The notes: generated from the sequence alone by a model not told the origin. DNA of 8,329 bases from Pseudomonadota bacterium (GCA_023415605.1 JAEZKB010000113.1:1-8329); one strand, 5' to 3'; shown: positions 1 through 5,840, numbered from the stretch's first letter. Program-made: numbers and translations.

Positions 1-675
1 AAAGAGGTCCGGCCGAAAATAGGGCGCGCCGGCGAAGACGCAGCAATCGGTGTGCTCGTTGAGCCAGAACGACGCGCGCATGGCGTCGCCGAAATAAACG
101 TCGGCCTTGTTCTCGCGCAGCGCGTCGAGGGCGGCGAGTTCGGTGTCGAACTCCGCCAGCTTGACGTCCGGTAGGTAGCGGACCACGAACTCGGCATGGG
201 TCGAGCCGCGCCGCACCGCGATGGTCTTGCCGCTGAGCGCCGCCGGGTCGAAATTCTGTGCATCCTGCAGCCGCGCCACGAACCGGCCCGGTAGCGCCAG
301 GTAGATCGAGGAAAAGTCGAACATCGCGCCGTTTTCCGGCGTCAGCGCCAGTCCGGCGATCAGCGCATCGCCCTGGTTGTCCTCTAGCGCGCGACCCGCC
401 TGCTCCCACGGCCAGGCCTGGATGGTGCAGGTGATCTTGATCTCGCTGCAAAGGCTACGCGCCAGATCGATATTGAAGCCGATCAACTCGCCCTTGTCGT
501 CGCGGTAGTTGAAAGGCGGAAAATCCGCCGTCGTCAGGAAGCGGATCGACGGCACGCCGGTAAGGTTCGGCGTGAGGTCACGGGCGCTCGGATCGACATG
601 ATAGGGTAGCGCCTGCCCCGCCGCCGCGCCCAGACCCAGAACCATCGAAATCGCGAAAAAGCTGAGGAGGCGCAT
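1..675 (-). CDS. Family 3 periplasmic solute-binding protein of an ABC importer (partial, 3' end outside window)
   Basis: Reading leftwards from the ATG at 675-673, the frame stays open to base 1, giving 225 residues with no stop. Residues 1-22 form a signal peptide (MRLL, a hydrophobic run, then AAAGQA before LPYH), so the product should be periplasmic or lipid-free secreted. The mature part has the hallmarks of the SBP_bac_3 (amino-acid/polar solute) family: DFPPFNYRDDKGELIGFNID at 51-70, the ligand-gripping segment around R155-R156-G-S-T159, and ADVYFGDA at 191-198 in the second lobe. Cysteines at 76, 83, 211 and 212 could form disulfides. Family members usually run 250-290 residues, so about 30-60 are missing. 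No permease or ATPase is visible beside it; it may be an orphan binding protein, or its transporter lies to the left. The ligand cannot be told from sequence; an amino acid is the family default. The ribosome site before the ATG is weak. Confidence 0.88.
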   Translation of the reverse strand, partial: MRLLSFFAISMVLGLGAAAGQALPYHVDPSARDLTPNLTGVPSIRFLTTADFPPFNYRDDKGELIGFNIDLARSLCSEIKITCTIQAWPWEQAGRALEDNQGDALIAGLALTPENGAMFDFSSIYLALPGRFVARLQDAQNFDPAALSGKTIAVRRGSTHAEFVVRYLPDVKLAEFDTELAALDALRENKADVYFGDAMRASFWLNEHTDCCVFAGAPYFRPDLF

Positions 676-735
676 GGCGTTCTGCTTGGGGAACCGTTCT
701 CGGCTTATGACGCAAAATCCCGGCAAAGGCGAGGC

Positions 736-818
736 CGTGACGCGGCTTCTCCCAGCAAAGACCTGCACGTCACGCCTACGTAACGCCACGGATGCTTGGC
801 TGATCCCGTACGTGACGC
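736..818. promoter_or_regulatory. Cluster of four CGTNACG palindromic heptamers in the divergent gap 676-852
   Basis: The 177-bp gap between the binding-protein gene (minus) and the glycosyltransferase (plus) has no credible gene. It holds CGTGACG at 736-742, CGTCACG at 768-774, CGTAACG at 779-785 and CGTGACG at 811-817. CGTNACG is its own reverse complement, so all four are copies of one palindromic site. The middle pair has an 11-bp period. The others lie about 32 and 43 bp apart, near whole turns of the helix. TACGTRACGC is repeated at 777-786 and 809-818. A poor promoter-like pair for the plus strand (TTGGCT 796-801 and TGCATA 819-824) overlaps the cluster. Function as an operator is inferred; no cognate regulator is identified. 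Confidence 0.45.
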
Positions 819-852
819 TGCATACGCATGCTTTTGGGGGACTGCGTAGGCC

Positions 853-2697
853 ATGAACCTTGTCACCGGCGACATAACGGGGCTCGTCCGCCAGGCCGAA
901 CTCTGCGCCTTTATCCTGCGCCGGCCGCTGGGGGATGGGCAGATGGTGGCCGTCGAGGCATTGCGGCTTGGCGTCGACCCCCTTGACCTCTGCGCCCGCC
1001 GCTTCGATCTGGGCGACGTGCTGGTGATGGAGCGGGCAGCGCTTTGGGCGGGTATCGAGTTCGCGGAAGCAATCCCGCAGACCATCCGTGGTAGTGCCCA
1101 TCTGCTTCGGCTCGACGGGCTCGAAAAGATCCGCGCTGTGCATGCCGAGGTCGATGGCGAGGATCGCACTTACTTCGCGCCCCGGATCGGGGACATCCTC
1201 GCGCTGCGCGACATGGTCGAACGAGGCGGCCTTCGGTACCGGCTGATCCTCACCCCGCGCACCGCCCTGCGCCAAGCCCTCGCCGATGCCAACGCGCCCG
1301 CACTGCTCGCCGATGCTCGCCAGCGGCTGGCGCGGCGCTGGCCGCATGCGACAGCCTCGCTCGATCTGAGCAAGCGCCTGCGCATCGCCTTCGTTGCCGC
1401 TCTCGCCGTCATCGTTACACTGACGGCCATCGCGCCGCTGCTGGCCCGGCCGCTGCTGCTGCCGTTCCTCGTTGTCCTCATCGTGGCGCCGGCTTTGCTC
1501 CGGCTGTTCGCTGCCCTCCACCGTCCGCAGCGCAGCGACGATCCAGCGCTCGCCGATGCCGATCTGCCGCACTACACCGTGCTGGTGCCGCTACGCGACG
1601 AGGCCGGCATGGTGCCGCAGCTCTTCGCCGCCCTTGGCGCACTCGACTATCCGGCCGAAAAACTCGACATCGTCTTCCTCGTCGAATCCCGCAGTCCAGA
1701 GACCATCGCATTGGCGCAGGCCTGTCTCTACGACGCCCGGTTCGAACTCTTCGTCATCCCTGACGCGCCCCCGCACACCAAGCCGAAGGCGCTCGACTAT
1801 GTGCTGCCTCTAGTGCGCGGCGAGCATGTCGTGGTCTTCGATGCCGAAGACATCCCGGCGCGGGACCAACTCCGCCGTGCCGCCGAACGCTTCGCCGCGC
1901 ATCCGGAAATCGATTGCCTACAGGCCGAGTTGCGGATCGACAATGGCGCCGAGAACTGGCTGACGGCGCTCTTTGCCGGCGAATATGCGGGCCTCTTCAC
2001 CCTGCTGCTGCCGTGGTTGGCGCAGCACGGCTTGCCGCTGCCACTGGGCGGCACCAGCAATCACTTCCGCACCGCCGCCCTCCGTGCCGTCGGCGGCTGG
2101 GATGCCTTCAACGTCACCGAGGATGCCGATCTCGGCGTCAGGCTCGCCCGCATGCGCTCGCGCACCGGTACGCTCACCGTCGCCACCGCCGAGGAGGCGC
2201 CGATCCGGTTGGGCGCTTGGATGCGCCAGCGCACGCGCTGGATGAAAGGTTGGATGCAGACCTTTCTCGTCCACAACCGCCACCCGGTCCAGTTCCAGCG
2301 CGATATCGGCTGGCGCGGCTTCCTGTTCTTCCAGATCTATGTCGGGAGCCTCATCGCCTCCTCGCTGATCCACACCGTCTTCGCTATGACCATCGCCGTG
2401 CAGATTGCGCTTTTCGGACTGGGCTTTCCGCACTTGGTCGAGCTTTGGGACGTGCTCTATGTGCTCGTCCTCGTCATCGGCTATGGCGGCGCCTTCGGCA
2501 TCGCCTTGGCCGGTCTCGCCCGCCAGGGAAAGCTGGAGCTCGCGGAGTTTCAGTTGCTCCTGCCGGTCTACTGGCTATTGCACGCCATGGCTGCCGTCCG
2601 CGCGGCGCTCGAACTCATCACCCGTCCCTACTTCTGGAGCAAGACGCGCCACGGCGAGACGCGGATGGTGCGCCTGGCGCGGGAGCAGCAGACTTGA
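853..2697 (+). CDS. Membrane-bound family 2 glycosyltransferase with an N-terminal T2SSE_N/MshEN-like domain
   Basis: 614 residues in three parts. Residues 12-145 are a helical then alpha/beta segment whose pattern (ALRLGVDPLDL, AALWAGIEFAE, then RLILTPRTALRQAL near 130-143) resembles a degenerate type II secretion ATPase N-domain (T2SSE_N/MshEN). Two membrane helices follow at about 177-197 and 200-222. The GT2 catalytic domain spans about 241-470: VPLRDE 245-250, the metal/nucleotide motif DAED 330-333, GGTSNHFR 399-406, TEDADLG 422-428 with the likely catalytic acidic residues, and QRTRW 459-463, the QxxRW motif of processive glycosyltransferases. C-terminal helices lie at about 488-520, 531-556 and 566-582. 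It probably transfers a sugar from a nucleotide-sugar at the inner membrane to build a surface polysaccharide or lipid-linked glycan; donor and product are unknown. The ATG at 853 has a GGGGGA stretch at 836-841 as a possible, rather distant ribosome site. It appears to be a single-gene unit. Confidence 0.88.
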   Translation: MNLVTGDITGLVRQAELCAFILRRPLGDGQMVAVEALRLGVDPLDLCARRFDLGDVLVMERAALWAGIEFAEAIPQTIRGSAHLLRLDGLEKIRAVHAEVDGEDRTYFAPRIGDILALRDMVERGGLRYRLILTPRTALRQALADANAPALLADARQRLARRWPHATASLDLSKRLRIAFVAALAVIVTLTAIAPLLARPLLLPFLVVLIVAPALLRLFAALHRPQRSDDPALADADLPHYTVLVPLRDEAGMVPQLFAALGALDYPAEKLDIVFLVESRSPETIALAQACLYDARFELFVIPDAPPHTKPKALDYVLPLVRGEHVVVFDAEDIPARDQLRRAAERFAAHPEIDCLQAELRIDNGAENWLTALFAGEYAGLFTLLLPWLAQHGLPLPLGGTSNHFRTAALRAVGGWDAFNVTEDADLGVRLARMRSRTGTLTVATAEEAPIRLGAWMRQRTRWMKGWMQTFLVHNRHPVQFQRDIGWRGFLFFQIYVGSLIASSLIHTVFAMTIAVQIALFGLGFPHLVELWDVLYVLVLVIGYGGAFGIALAGLARQGKLELAEFQLLLPVYWLLHAMAAVRAALELITRPYFWSKTRHGETRMVRLAREQQT

Positions 2698-2707
2698 GCA
2701 CTTCCCT

Positions 2708-2760
2708 CTAGTCAGGTGCCCCTCCCCCTGCGAGGAGAAGGTAACAAGACCGGCGTGAGG
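2708..2760. repeat. Possible dispersed palindromic intergenic element (degenerate)
   Basis: The convergent gap after the glycosyltransferase has a biased, repeat-like composition: pyrimidine-rich CCCCTCCCCCTG followed by purine-rich CGAGGAGAAGG, then ACAAGACCGGCGTGAGG. A short stem CTCC (2722-2725)/GGAG (2734-2737) can form. The style recalls short palindromic intergenic elements scattered in rhizobial genomes with CCCTCCCCC...GGGGAGGG cores. This is recognition by style only, and the copy looks decayed. Only this one copy is in the window. Confidence 0.3.
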
Positions 2761-2789
2761 ACGGCAGATAGAGGACGTCGTCTCCTCAC
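2755..2789. terminator. Inverted repeat between convergent genes, candidate bidirectional terminator
   Basis: GTGAGGA at 2755-2761 is complementary to TCCTCAC at 2783-2789, giving a 7-bp stem with a 21-base loop. An alternative shorter stem uses GAGGA 2771-2775 with TCCTC 2783-2787. The right arm includes the stop codon of the minus-strand VOC gene (2788-2786). The stem sits between the 3' ends of two convergent genes, where a shared terminator is expected. There is no clear run of T on either strand, so it is not a canonical intrinsic terminator. Confidence 0.35.
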
Positions 2790-3265
2790 CCCCGCCGCGC
2801 CTTGTCGATCGCCGCCACGTCGATCTTGCGCATGGTCATCATGGCCTCGAAGGCGCGCCTGGCTTCGTCGCCACCGGCGGCCATCGCTTCAGTCAGTGTT
2901 CGCGGCGTGAACTGCCAGGAGAGACCCCATTTGTCTTTGCACCAGCCACACATGCTCTCCTGCCCGCCGTTGCCGACCACGGCATTCCAATAGCGGTCAG
3001 TCTCTTCCTGGTCTTCCGTGTTGATCTGGAAGGAAAAGGCTTCCGAGTGCTTGAATTCCGGCCCGCCGTTGAGACCGAGGCAGGGGATGCCGAACACGGT
3101 GAACTCGACGGTCAGCACCTCACCCGCCTTGCCCGACGGATTGTCGCTCGGCGCGGTGCGCACGGCTGTGATCTCGCTGTTGGGAAAGAGTCCGGTGTAG
3201 AACCGCGCGGCTTCCTCGGCGTCCTCGTCGTACCAGATACAGATGGTGTTCTTGGGAATGTTCAC
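2786..3265 (-). CDS. VOC-superfamily protein of the PhnB / 3-demethylubiquinone methyltransferase-like group
   Basis: Starting at the GTG at 3265, the product is 159 residues. It carries the pattern of Pfam 3-dmu-9_3-mt (PF06983), a glyoxalase/VOC fold: PKNTICIWYDEDAEEAARFY at 4-23, then TGLFPNSEI, a central GGPEFKHSEAFSFQI, and a C-terminal ETDRYWNAV...CGWCKDKWGLSWQFTP. The family name is historical; most members have no proven methyltransferase activity and several are dimeric metal-dependent enzymes or resistance-like proteins, so function here is unknown. I chose GTG because AAGGAG lies six bases before it. A longer in-frame TTG start at 3280 would put that ribosome site inside the gene, and homologues start near the PK..I..WF segment. 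It follows dadA on the same strand with a 67-bp gap, so co-transcription is possible. Confidence 0.85.
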   Translation of the reverse strand: MNIPKNTICIWYDEDAEEAARFYTGLFPNSEITAVRTAPSDNPSGKAGEVLTVEFTVFGIPCLGLNGGPEFKHSEAFSFQINTEDQEETDRYWNAVVGNGGQESMCGWCKDKWGLSWQFTPRTLTEAMAAGGDEARRAFEAMMTMRKIDVAAIDKARRG

Positions 3266-3271
3266 GTCGTG

Positions 3272-3277
3272 CTCCTT
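3272..3277 (-). promoter_or_regulatory. Ribosome binding site AAGGAG that fixes a GTG start for the VOC gene
   Basis: On the minus strand AAGGAG is followed by six bases (CACGAC) and then GTG at 3265-3263. This is near-ideal Shine-Dalgarno spacing. The alternative start TTG at 3280-3278 lies upstream of the site and has no ribosome site of its own. Confidence 0.75.
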
Positions 3278-3313
3278 CAAAATATTGCAACGGAAATGCG
3301 ATGGAGCGCACGA

Positions 3314-3325
3314 TGTTCCGGAACA
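3314..3325. promoter_or_regulatory. Perfect 12-bp palindrome TGTTCCGGAACA between dadA and the VOC gene
   Basis: TGTTCCGGAACA is identical to its reverse complement. It lies 7 bases beyond the dadA stop codon and about 48 bases before the VOC start, in a 67-bp non-coding gap. It could be an operator for separate control of the VOC gene or a chance palindrome. It is too short and too low in T to be a terminator. Confidence 0.3.
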
Positions 3326-3332
3326 CCCCTGG

Positions 3333-4589
3333 CTAGCGGTACCGCTCCAGCCCCAGATCGCTGGTATCGATCTCGGCCTTACGTCCGGACATGATGTCCG
3401 CCAGCACGCGGCCCGAGCCGGCAGCCATGGTCCATCCCAGCGTGCCGTGGCCGGTATTGAGATAGAGGTTGTCGTAGCGCGGTGCCTTGCCCAGCACCGG
3501 CGTGCCGTCGGGCGTCATGGGTCGCAGACCGCACCAGAAGCTGGCGCGAGCGGCATCCCCCGCCTCGGGGAAGAGGTCGCGGAGTGAGCGATCCAGCGGA
3601 CCGCGACGCGACGGGTGCAGAGTGGTGTCGTAGCCGGCGATCTCGGCCGTGCCGCCAACACGGATGCGGTCGCCCAGACGCGTGGTGGCCACCTTGTAGG
3701 TTTCATCCATCACGGTCGAAACCGGCGCTACCGCCGCATTGGTGATCGGCACCGTCAGCGAGTAGCCCTTGATCGGGTAAATGGGCACGCTCAGCCCGAG
3801 GTCTTTCACCATCTCGGGCGAATAGCTGCCCAGCGCCACAACATAGGCGTCGGCTGTCATCTCCCCTTTGCCGGTGACCACCGAGGTGACCTTTCCGCCG
3901 TTCGCGTTAATGCGCTCGATGGTGGTCGAATAGTCGAACCGGACGCCCATGCCCTCGCACAGTGCCGCCAGCTTCTCGGTGAACATCTTGCAGTCGCCGG
4001 TGTCGTCATTGGGCAGTCGCAGCCCCCCGACGAAACCGACTTTCGCAGTCGCGAGCCCCGGCTCAGCCGCAATGCACGCCTTGGGGTCGAGCACCTCGTA
4101 GGGCACGCCATACTGCTTGAGGACTTCGACATCGCCGCCGATATGGTCGAGCTGTTTCTGGTAGCGGAAGAGCTGCAGCGTCCCCTGCTCGCGCCCGTCG
4201 TAGCCGATGCCGGTTTCGGGCCGCAGCGCGATCATCGCCTCGCGGCTATATTCCGCCAGCCGGACCATGCGCCCCTTGTTGATGGCGTAGGCCTTCTCAG
4301 TGCAATTGGCGAGCAGCTGCAGCCCCCAGATCCACATGCGCGGATCGAGCTTGGGCCGCAGCACCAGCGGGCCGTCGGTCATCAGCAGCCACTTGATGGC
4401 CTTGGCCGGAATGCCCGGCCCCGCCCATGGCGACGCATAACCGTAGGAAAGTTCGCCTGCATTGGCGAAACTCGTCTCGAGTCCCGATCCGGGCTGACGA
4501 TCGACAACCGTCACCTCATGCCCCGCCTTGGCCAGATAGTAGGCCGACGTGGTGCCGATGACGCCTGAACCAAGGATGAGCACTTTCAT
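3333..4589 (-). CDS. dadA: D-amino-acid dehydrogenase (FAD-dependent, DadA family)
   Basis: 418 residues from the ATG at 4589, close to the 432 of E. coli DadA. The enzyme oxidatively deaminates D-amino acids to 2-oxo acids and ammonia, passing electrons to the membrane quinone pool; in many bacteria it follows a racemase in D/L-alanine catabolism. Visible are the Rossmann FAD-binding start MKVLILGSGVIG (GxGxxG at 7-12), the strand-end acid in VVD 28-30, ETSFANAGELSYGYASPW at 38-55 typical of DadA, YPIKGYSLTVP at 271-281, and the C-terminal FAD-contact stretch WCGLRPMTPDGTPVLG 352-367 with NTGHGTLGWTMAAGSGRVLA 378-397. A TTG at 4625 would extend the frame by 12 residues, but these precede the strand that begins the fold and run through a palindromic operator, so I reject it. 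The ribosome site is poor (only a G-run directly against the ATG). No racemase or Lrp-type regulator lies alongside in this window. Confidence 0.92.
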   Translation of the reverse strand: MKVLILGSGVIGTTSAYYLAKAGHEVTVVDRQPGSGLETSFANAGELSYGYASPWAGPGIPAKAIKWLLMTDGPLVLRPKLDPRMWIWGLQLLANCTEKAYAINKGRMVRLAEYSREAMIALRPETGIGYDGREQGTLQLFRYQKQLDHIGGDVEVLKQYGVPYEVLDPKACIAAEPGLATAKVGFVGGLRLPNDDTGDCKMFTEKLAALCEGMGVRFDYSTTIERINANGGKVTSVVTGKGEMTADAYVVALGSYSPEMVKDLGLSVPIYPIKGYSLTVPITNAAVAPVSTVMDETYKVATTRLGDRIRVGGTAEIAGYDTTLHPSRRGPLDRSLRDLFPEAGDAARASFWCGLRPMTPDGTPVLGKAPRYDNLYLNTGHGTLGWTMAAGSGRVLADIMSGRKAEIDTSDLGLERYR

Positions 4590-4598
4590 GCCCCCATT

Positions 4599-4616
4599 TT
4601 TTACCACTTGGTAAAA
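4599..4616. promoter_or_regulatory. 18-bp perfect-arm palindrome upstream of dadA, probable repressor operator
   Basis: TTTTACCA (4599-4606), CT, TGGTAAAA (4609-4616): two 8-bp arms, perfectly complementary, with a 2-bp centre. It is AT-rich in otherwise GC-rich DNA and ends nine bases before the dadA ATG. The TACCA/TGGTA half-sites resemble those recognised by dimeric GntR/FadR-type regulators, but that is only a resemblance. A bound dimer would cover the dadA 5' leader or core promoter, so repression of dadA is the simplest reading. The neighbouring SorC regulator belongs to a different fold class, so the binder is probably encoded elsewhere. Confidence 0.6.
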
Positions 4617-4668
4617 TCTGCGCAAGGTGGTTCGCCTGACCGCTCACCACTATCGGCCAAATAGCTAC

Positions 4669-4707
4669 TTGCGGGCAAAAGCCCGTTGATTGAGTATCCG
4701 CCCGCAA
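4669..4707 (+). promoter_or_regulatory. Candidate promoter of the SorC regulator, framed by an 8-bp inverted repeat
   Basis: TTGCGG at 4669-4674, a 17-base spacer and GAGTAT at 4692-4697 make a plausible sigma-70-type promoter. The predicted start near 4704 gives a leader of about 20 bases before the ATG at 4725. The inverted repeat TTGCGGGC (4669-4676)/GCCCGCAA (4700-4707) brackets exactly this span. A nested tight hairpin CGGGC-AAAA-GCCCG (4672-4685) shares the left arm. Such an arrangement suits autoregulation by a DNA-looping or multimeric repressor. The promoter call is by eye and modest. Confidence 0.4.
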
Positions 4708-4724
4708 ACAGAGGCATAAAATCT

Positions 4725-5684
4725 ATGGCGCAGCGACAGGAGACATCCGGCAACCGGCTCGATGACGCTGCGCGGGCTGGGTGGCTCTACTATGTTGCCG
4801 GCAACAATCAGGAAGAGATCGCGCAGAAGCTCGGCGTGTCCCGCCAGACGGCGCAGCGCCTTGTTTCACTTTCGGTCTCGGAGGGCCTCATCAAGGTGCG
4901 GCTCGATCATCCCATCGGCCGCTGCATGGAACTGGCCGAGACGCTCAAGCAGCGCTACGCCCTCGACTATGCCGAGGTGGTGCCCACCGATCCCTCCGCG
5001 CCTTCCTCCATTCACGGCGTCGCCATCGCCGCCGCGGCGCAGATCGAACGCTGGCTCAAGGGCAGCAAGCCCATAGTCATGGCCATCGGCACCGGCCGTA
5101 CGCTCAAAGCGTCGATCGAACAGCTGACGCCGATGGAGGCGCCGCAGCACAAGATCGTGTCGCTCACCGGTTCCATCGCCCCGGACGGTTCGGCCGCTTT
5201 CTACAACGTCATCTTCAACATCGCCGAAGCGGTGAAGGCGCGGGCCTTTCCGATGCCGCTGCCAGTGATTGCGTCCTCGGCCGCCGAGCGCGACATGCTC
5301 TTGAGCCAACCGATGATCCGGGAGACGCACGAACTCGCCGGCAAGGCCGATGTCACGTTTGTGGGTATCGGCGACCTCGGACCCGAAGCGCCACTCGTTC
5401 AGGATGGCTTCATCAACACGGCGGAGCTGCGACAATTGCAGAAGGCGGGTGCCGTCGGCGAGATCGTCGGCTGGACCTTCGATGCCCAGGGCAAGCTCAT
5501 CGACGGGCTCACCAACGACCGCGTTGCCAGCGCCCCTCTGCCCTCTCGGGAATCGTCGACGGTCATAGCAATCGCCGTCGGCGAGAAGAAAATGCCCGGC
5601 ATCAAAGCCGCCCTCAACCGGCGCCTGGTCAATGGCTTGCTCACAGACGAACGCACGGCCGAAGCGCTGCTCAAAGCCAAATAA
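4725..5684 (+). CDS. SorC-family sugar-binding transcriptional regulator of the polyol transport operon
   Basis: 319 residues, the usual size for SorC/LsrR/DeoR-type (sugar-bind domain) regulators. Residues 14-60 form a winged helix-turn-helix: WLYYVAGNNQEEIAQKLGVS then RQTAQRLVSLSVSEGLIKV, where the first helix pair reads like the classic N-Q-E-E-I-A-x-x-L-G-V-S-R-x-T core at 28-42. Residues 65-319 form the Rossmann-like effector-binding domain, with GTGRTL 122-127, VSLTGS 145-150, GIGDLG 214-219 and a C-terminal helix ending TAEALLKAK. The effector is likely a sugar or polyol or its phosphate. The ATG at 4725 is preferred to an upstream TTG (4686) because AGAGG lies at 4710-4714 and the upstream segment has no family resemblance. 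It lies 156 bp before smoE in the same direction, so control of smoEFG is the obvious inference; members can activate or repress. Confidence 0.88.
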   Translation: MAQRQETSGNRLDDAARAGWLYYVAGNNQEEIAQKLGVSRQTAQRLVSLSVSEGLIKVRLDHPIGRCMELAETLKQRYALDYAEVVPTDPSAPSSIHGVAIAAAAQIERWLKGSKPIVMAIGTGRTLKASIEQLTPMEAPQHKIVSLTGSIAPDGSAAFYNVIFNIAEAVKARAFPMPLPVIASSAAERDMLLSQPMIRETHELAGKADVTFVGIGDLGPEAPLVQDGFINTAELRQLQKAGAVGEIVGWTFDAQGKLIDGLTNDRVASAPLPSRESSTVIAIAVGEKKMPGIKAALNRRLVNGLLTDERTAEALLKAK

Positions 5685-5727
5685 CTCCCTGAATCCTCGA
5701 ATTCTTTCGCAGATTTGCGTCGACTCC

Positions 5728-5760
5728 TGACGTACGTGCGTCACGAAATCGTCACGCACG
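5728..5760. promoter_or_regulatory. Candidate operator before smoE: near-palindrome plus CGTCACG direct repeat with 11-bp period
   Basis: TGACGTACGTGCGTCA at 5728-5743 is a 16-bp palindrome with one mismatched pair. It overlaps a direct repeat, CGTCACG at 5739-5745 and again at 5750-5756, separated by AAAT, giving an exact 11-bp period (one helical turn). CGTGCGT 5735-5741 and ACGCACG 5754-5760 are also inverted arms. The block ends four bases before the -35 box of the smoE promoter, a normal place for an activator. The neighbouring SorC regulator is the first candidate binder. CGTNACG copies also occur in the gap at 676-852. Confidence 0.55.
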
Positions 5761-5764
5761 CCGC

Positions 5765-5793
5765 TTGACTTCGACTTTCGGATGATGAGTAAT
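5765..5793 (+). promoter_or_regulatory. Candidate promoter of the smoEFG operon
   Basis: TTGACT at 5765-5770 matches five of six bases of the -35 consensus. AGTAAT at 5788-5793 (four of six) follows after 17 bases. Transcription would begin near 5800 and leave about 41 bases of leader before the smoE ATG, which has a strong GGGAGGA ribosome site at 5829-5835. The rest of the gap (5685-5727) shows no gene or strong terminator after the regulator. Confidence 0.5.
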
Positions 5794-5840
5794 TGCCCAT
5801 GACCGAGGCAAATGCTCGTCTCGGATTTGGGAGGACATCG

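Noticed and set aside
674..856. 60-codon plus-strand open frame across the 676-852 gap
   Set aside because: It begins inside the signal-peptide codons of the divergent gene, overlaps the glycosyltransferase start, has no good ribosome site, and its sequence shows no recognisable pattern. The gap is better read as regulatory DNA.
1914..2711. 265-codon plus-strand frame overlapping the glycosyltransferase
   Set aside because: It is an arginine/alanine-rich out-of-frame product of GC-rich DNA; the overlapping frame carries the TED and QxxRW motifs.
3615..4568. 317-codon plus-strand open frame opposite dadA
   Set aside because: It mirrors the DadA coding sequence, which has the FAD motifs at both ends; the antisense product shows no domain pattern.
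4590..4625. Leaderless dadA transcript driven by TTGCGC and an A-rich -10 over the palindrome
   Set aside because: A 17-base spacing can be drawn, but the -10 would be a bare A-run directly against the start codon, and the same bases are better explained by the palindromic operator.
5739..5756. Calling the smoE upstream repeat a Pho box
   Set aside because: GTCA-N7-GTCA spacing fits, but the T before each GTCA is C here and the A-rich spacer is shifted by one base. The neighbouring gene is a SorC regulator and the cargo is a polyol, so phosphate control is not supported beyond geometry.
4866..5759. 297-codon minus-strand open frame opposite the SorC regulator
   Set aside because: The plus strand has a convincing HTH and effector domain in the same stretch. 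The antisense product has low-complexity R/G/D composition and no ribosome site.
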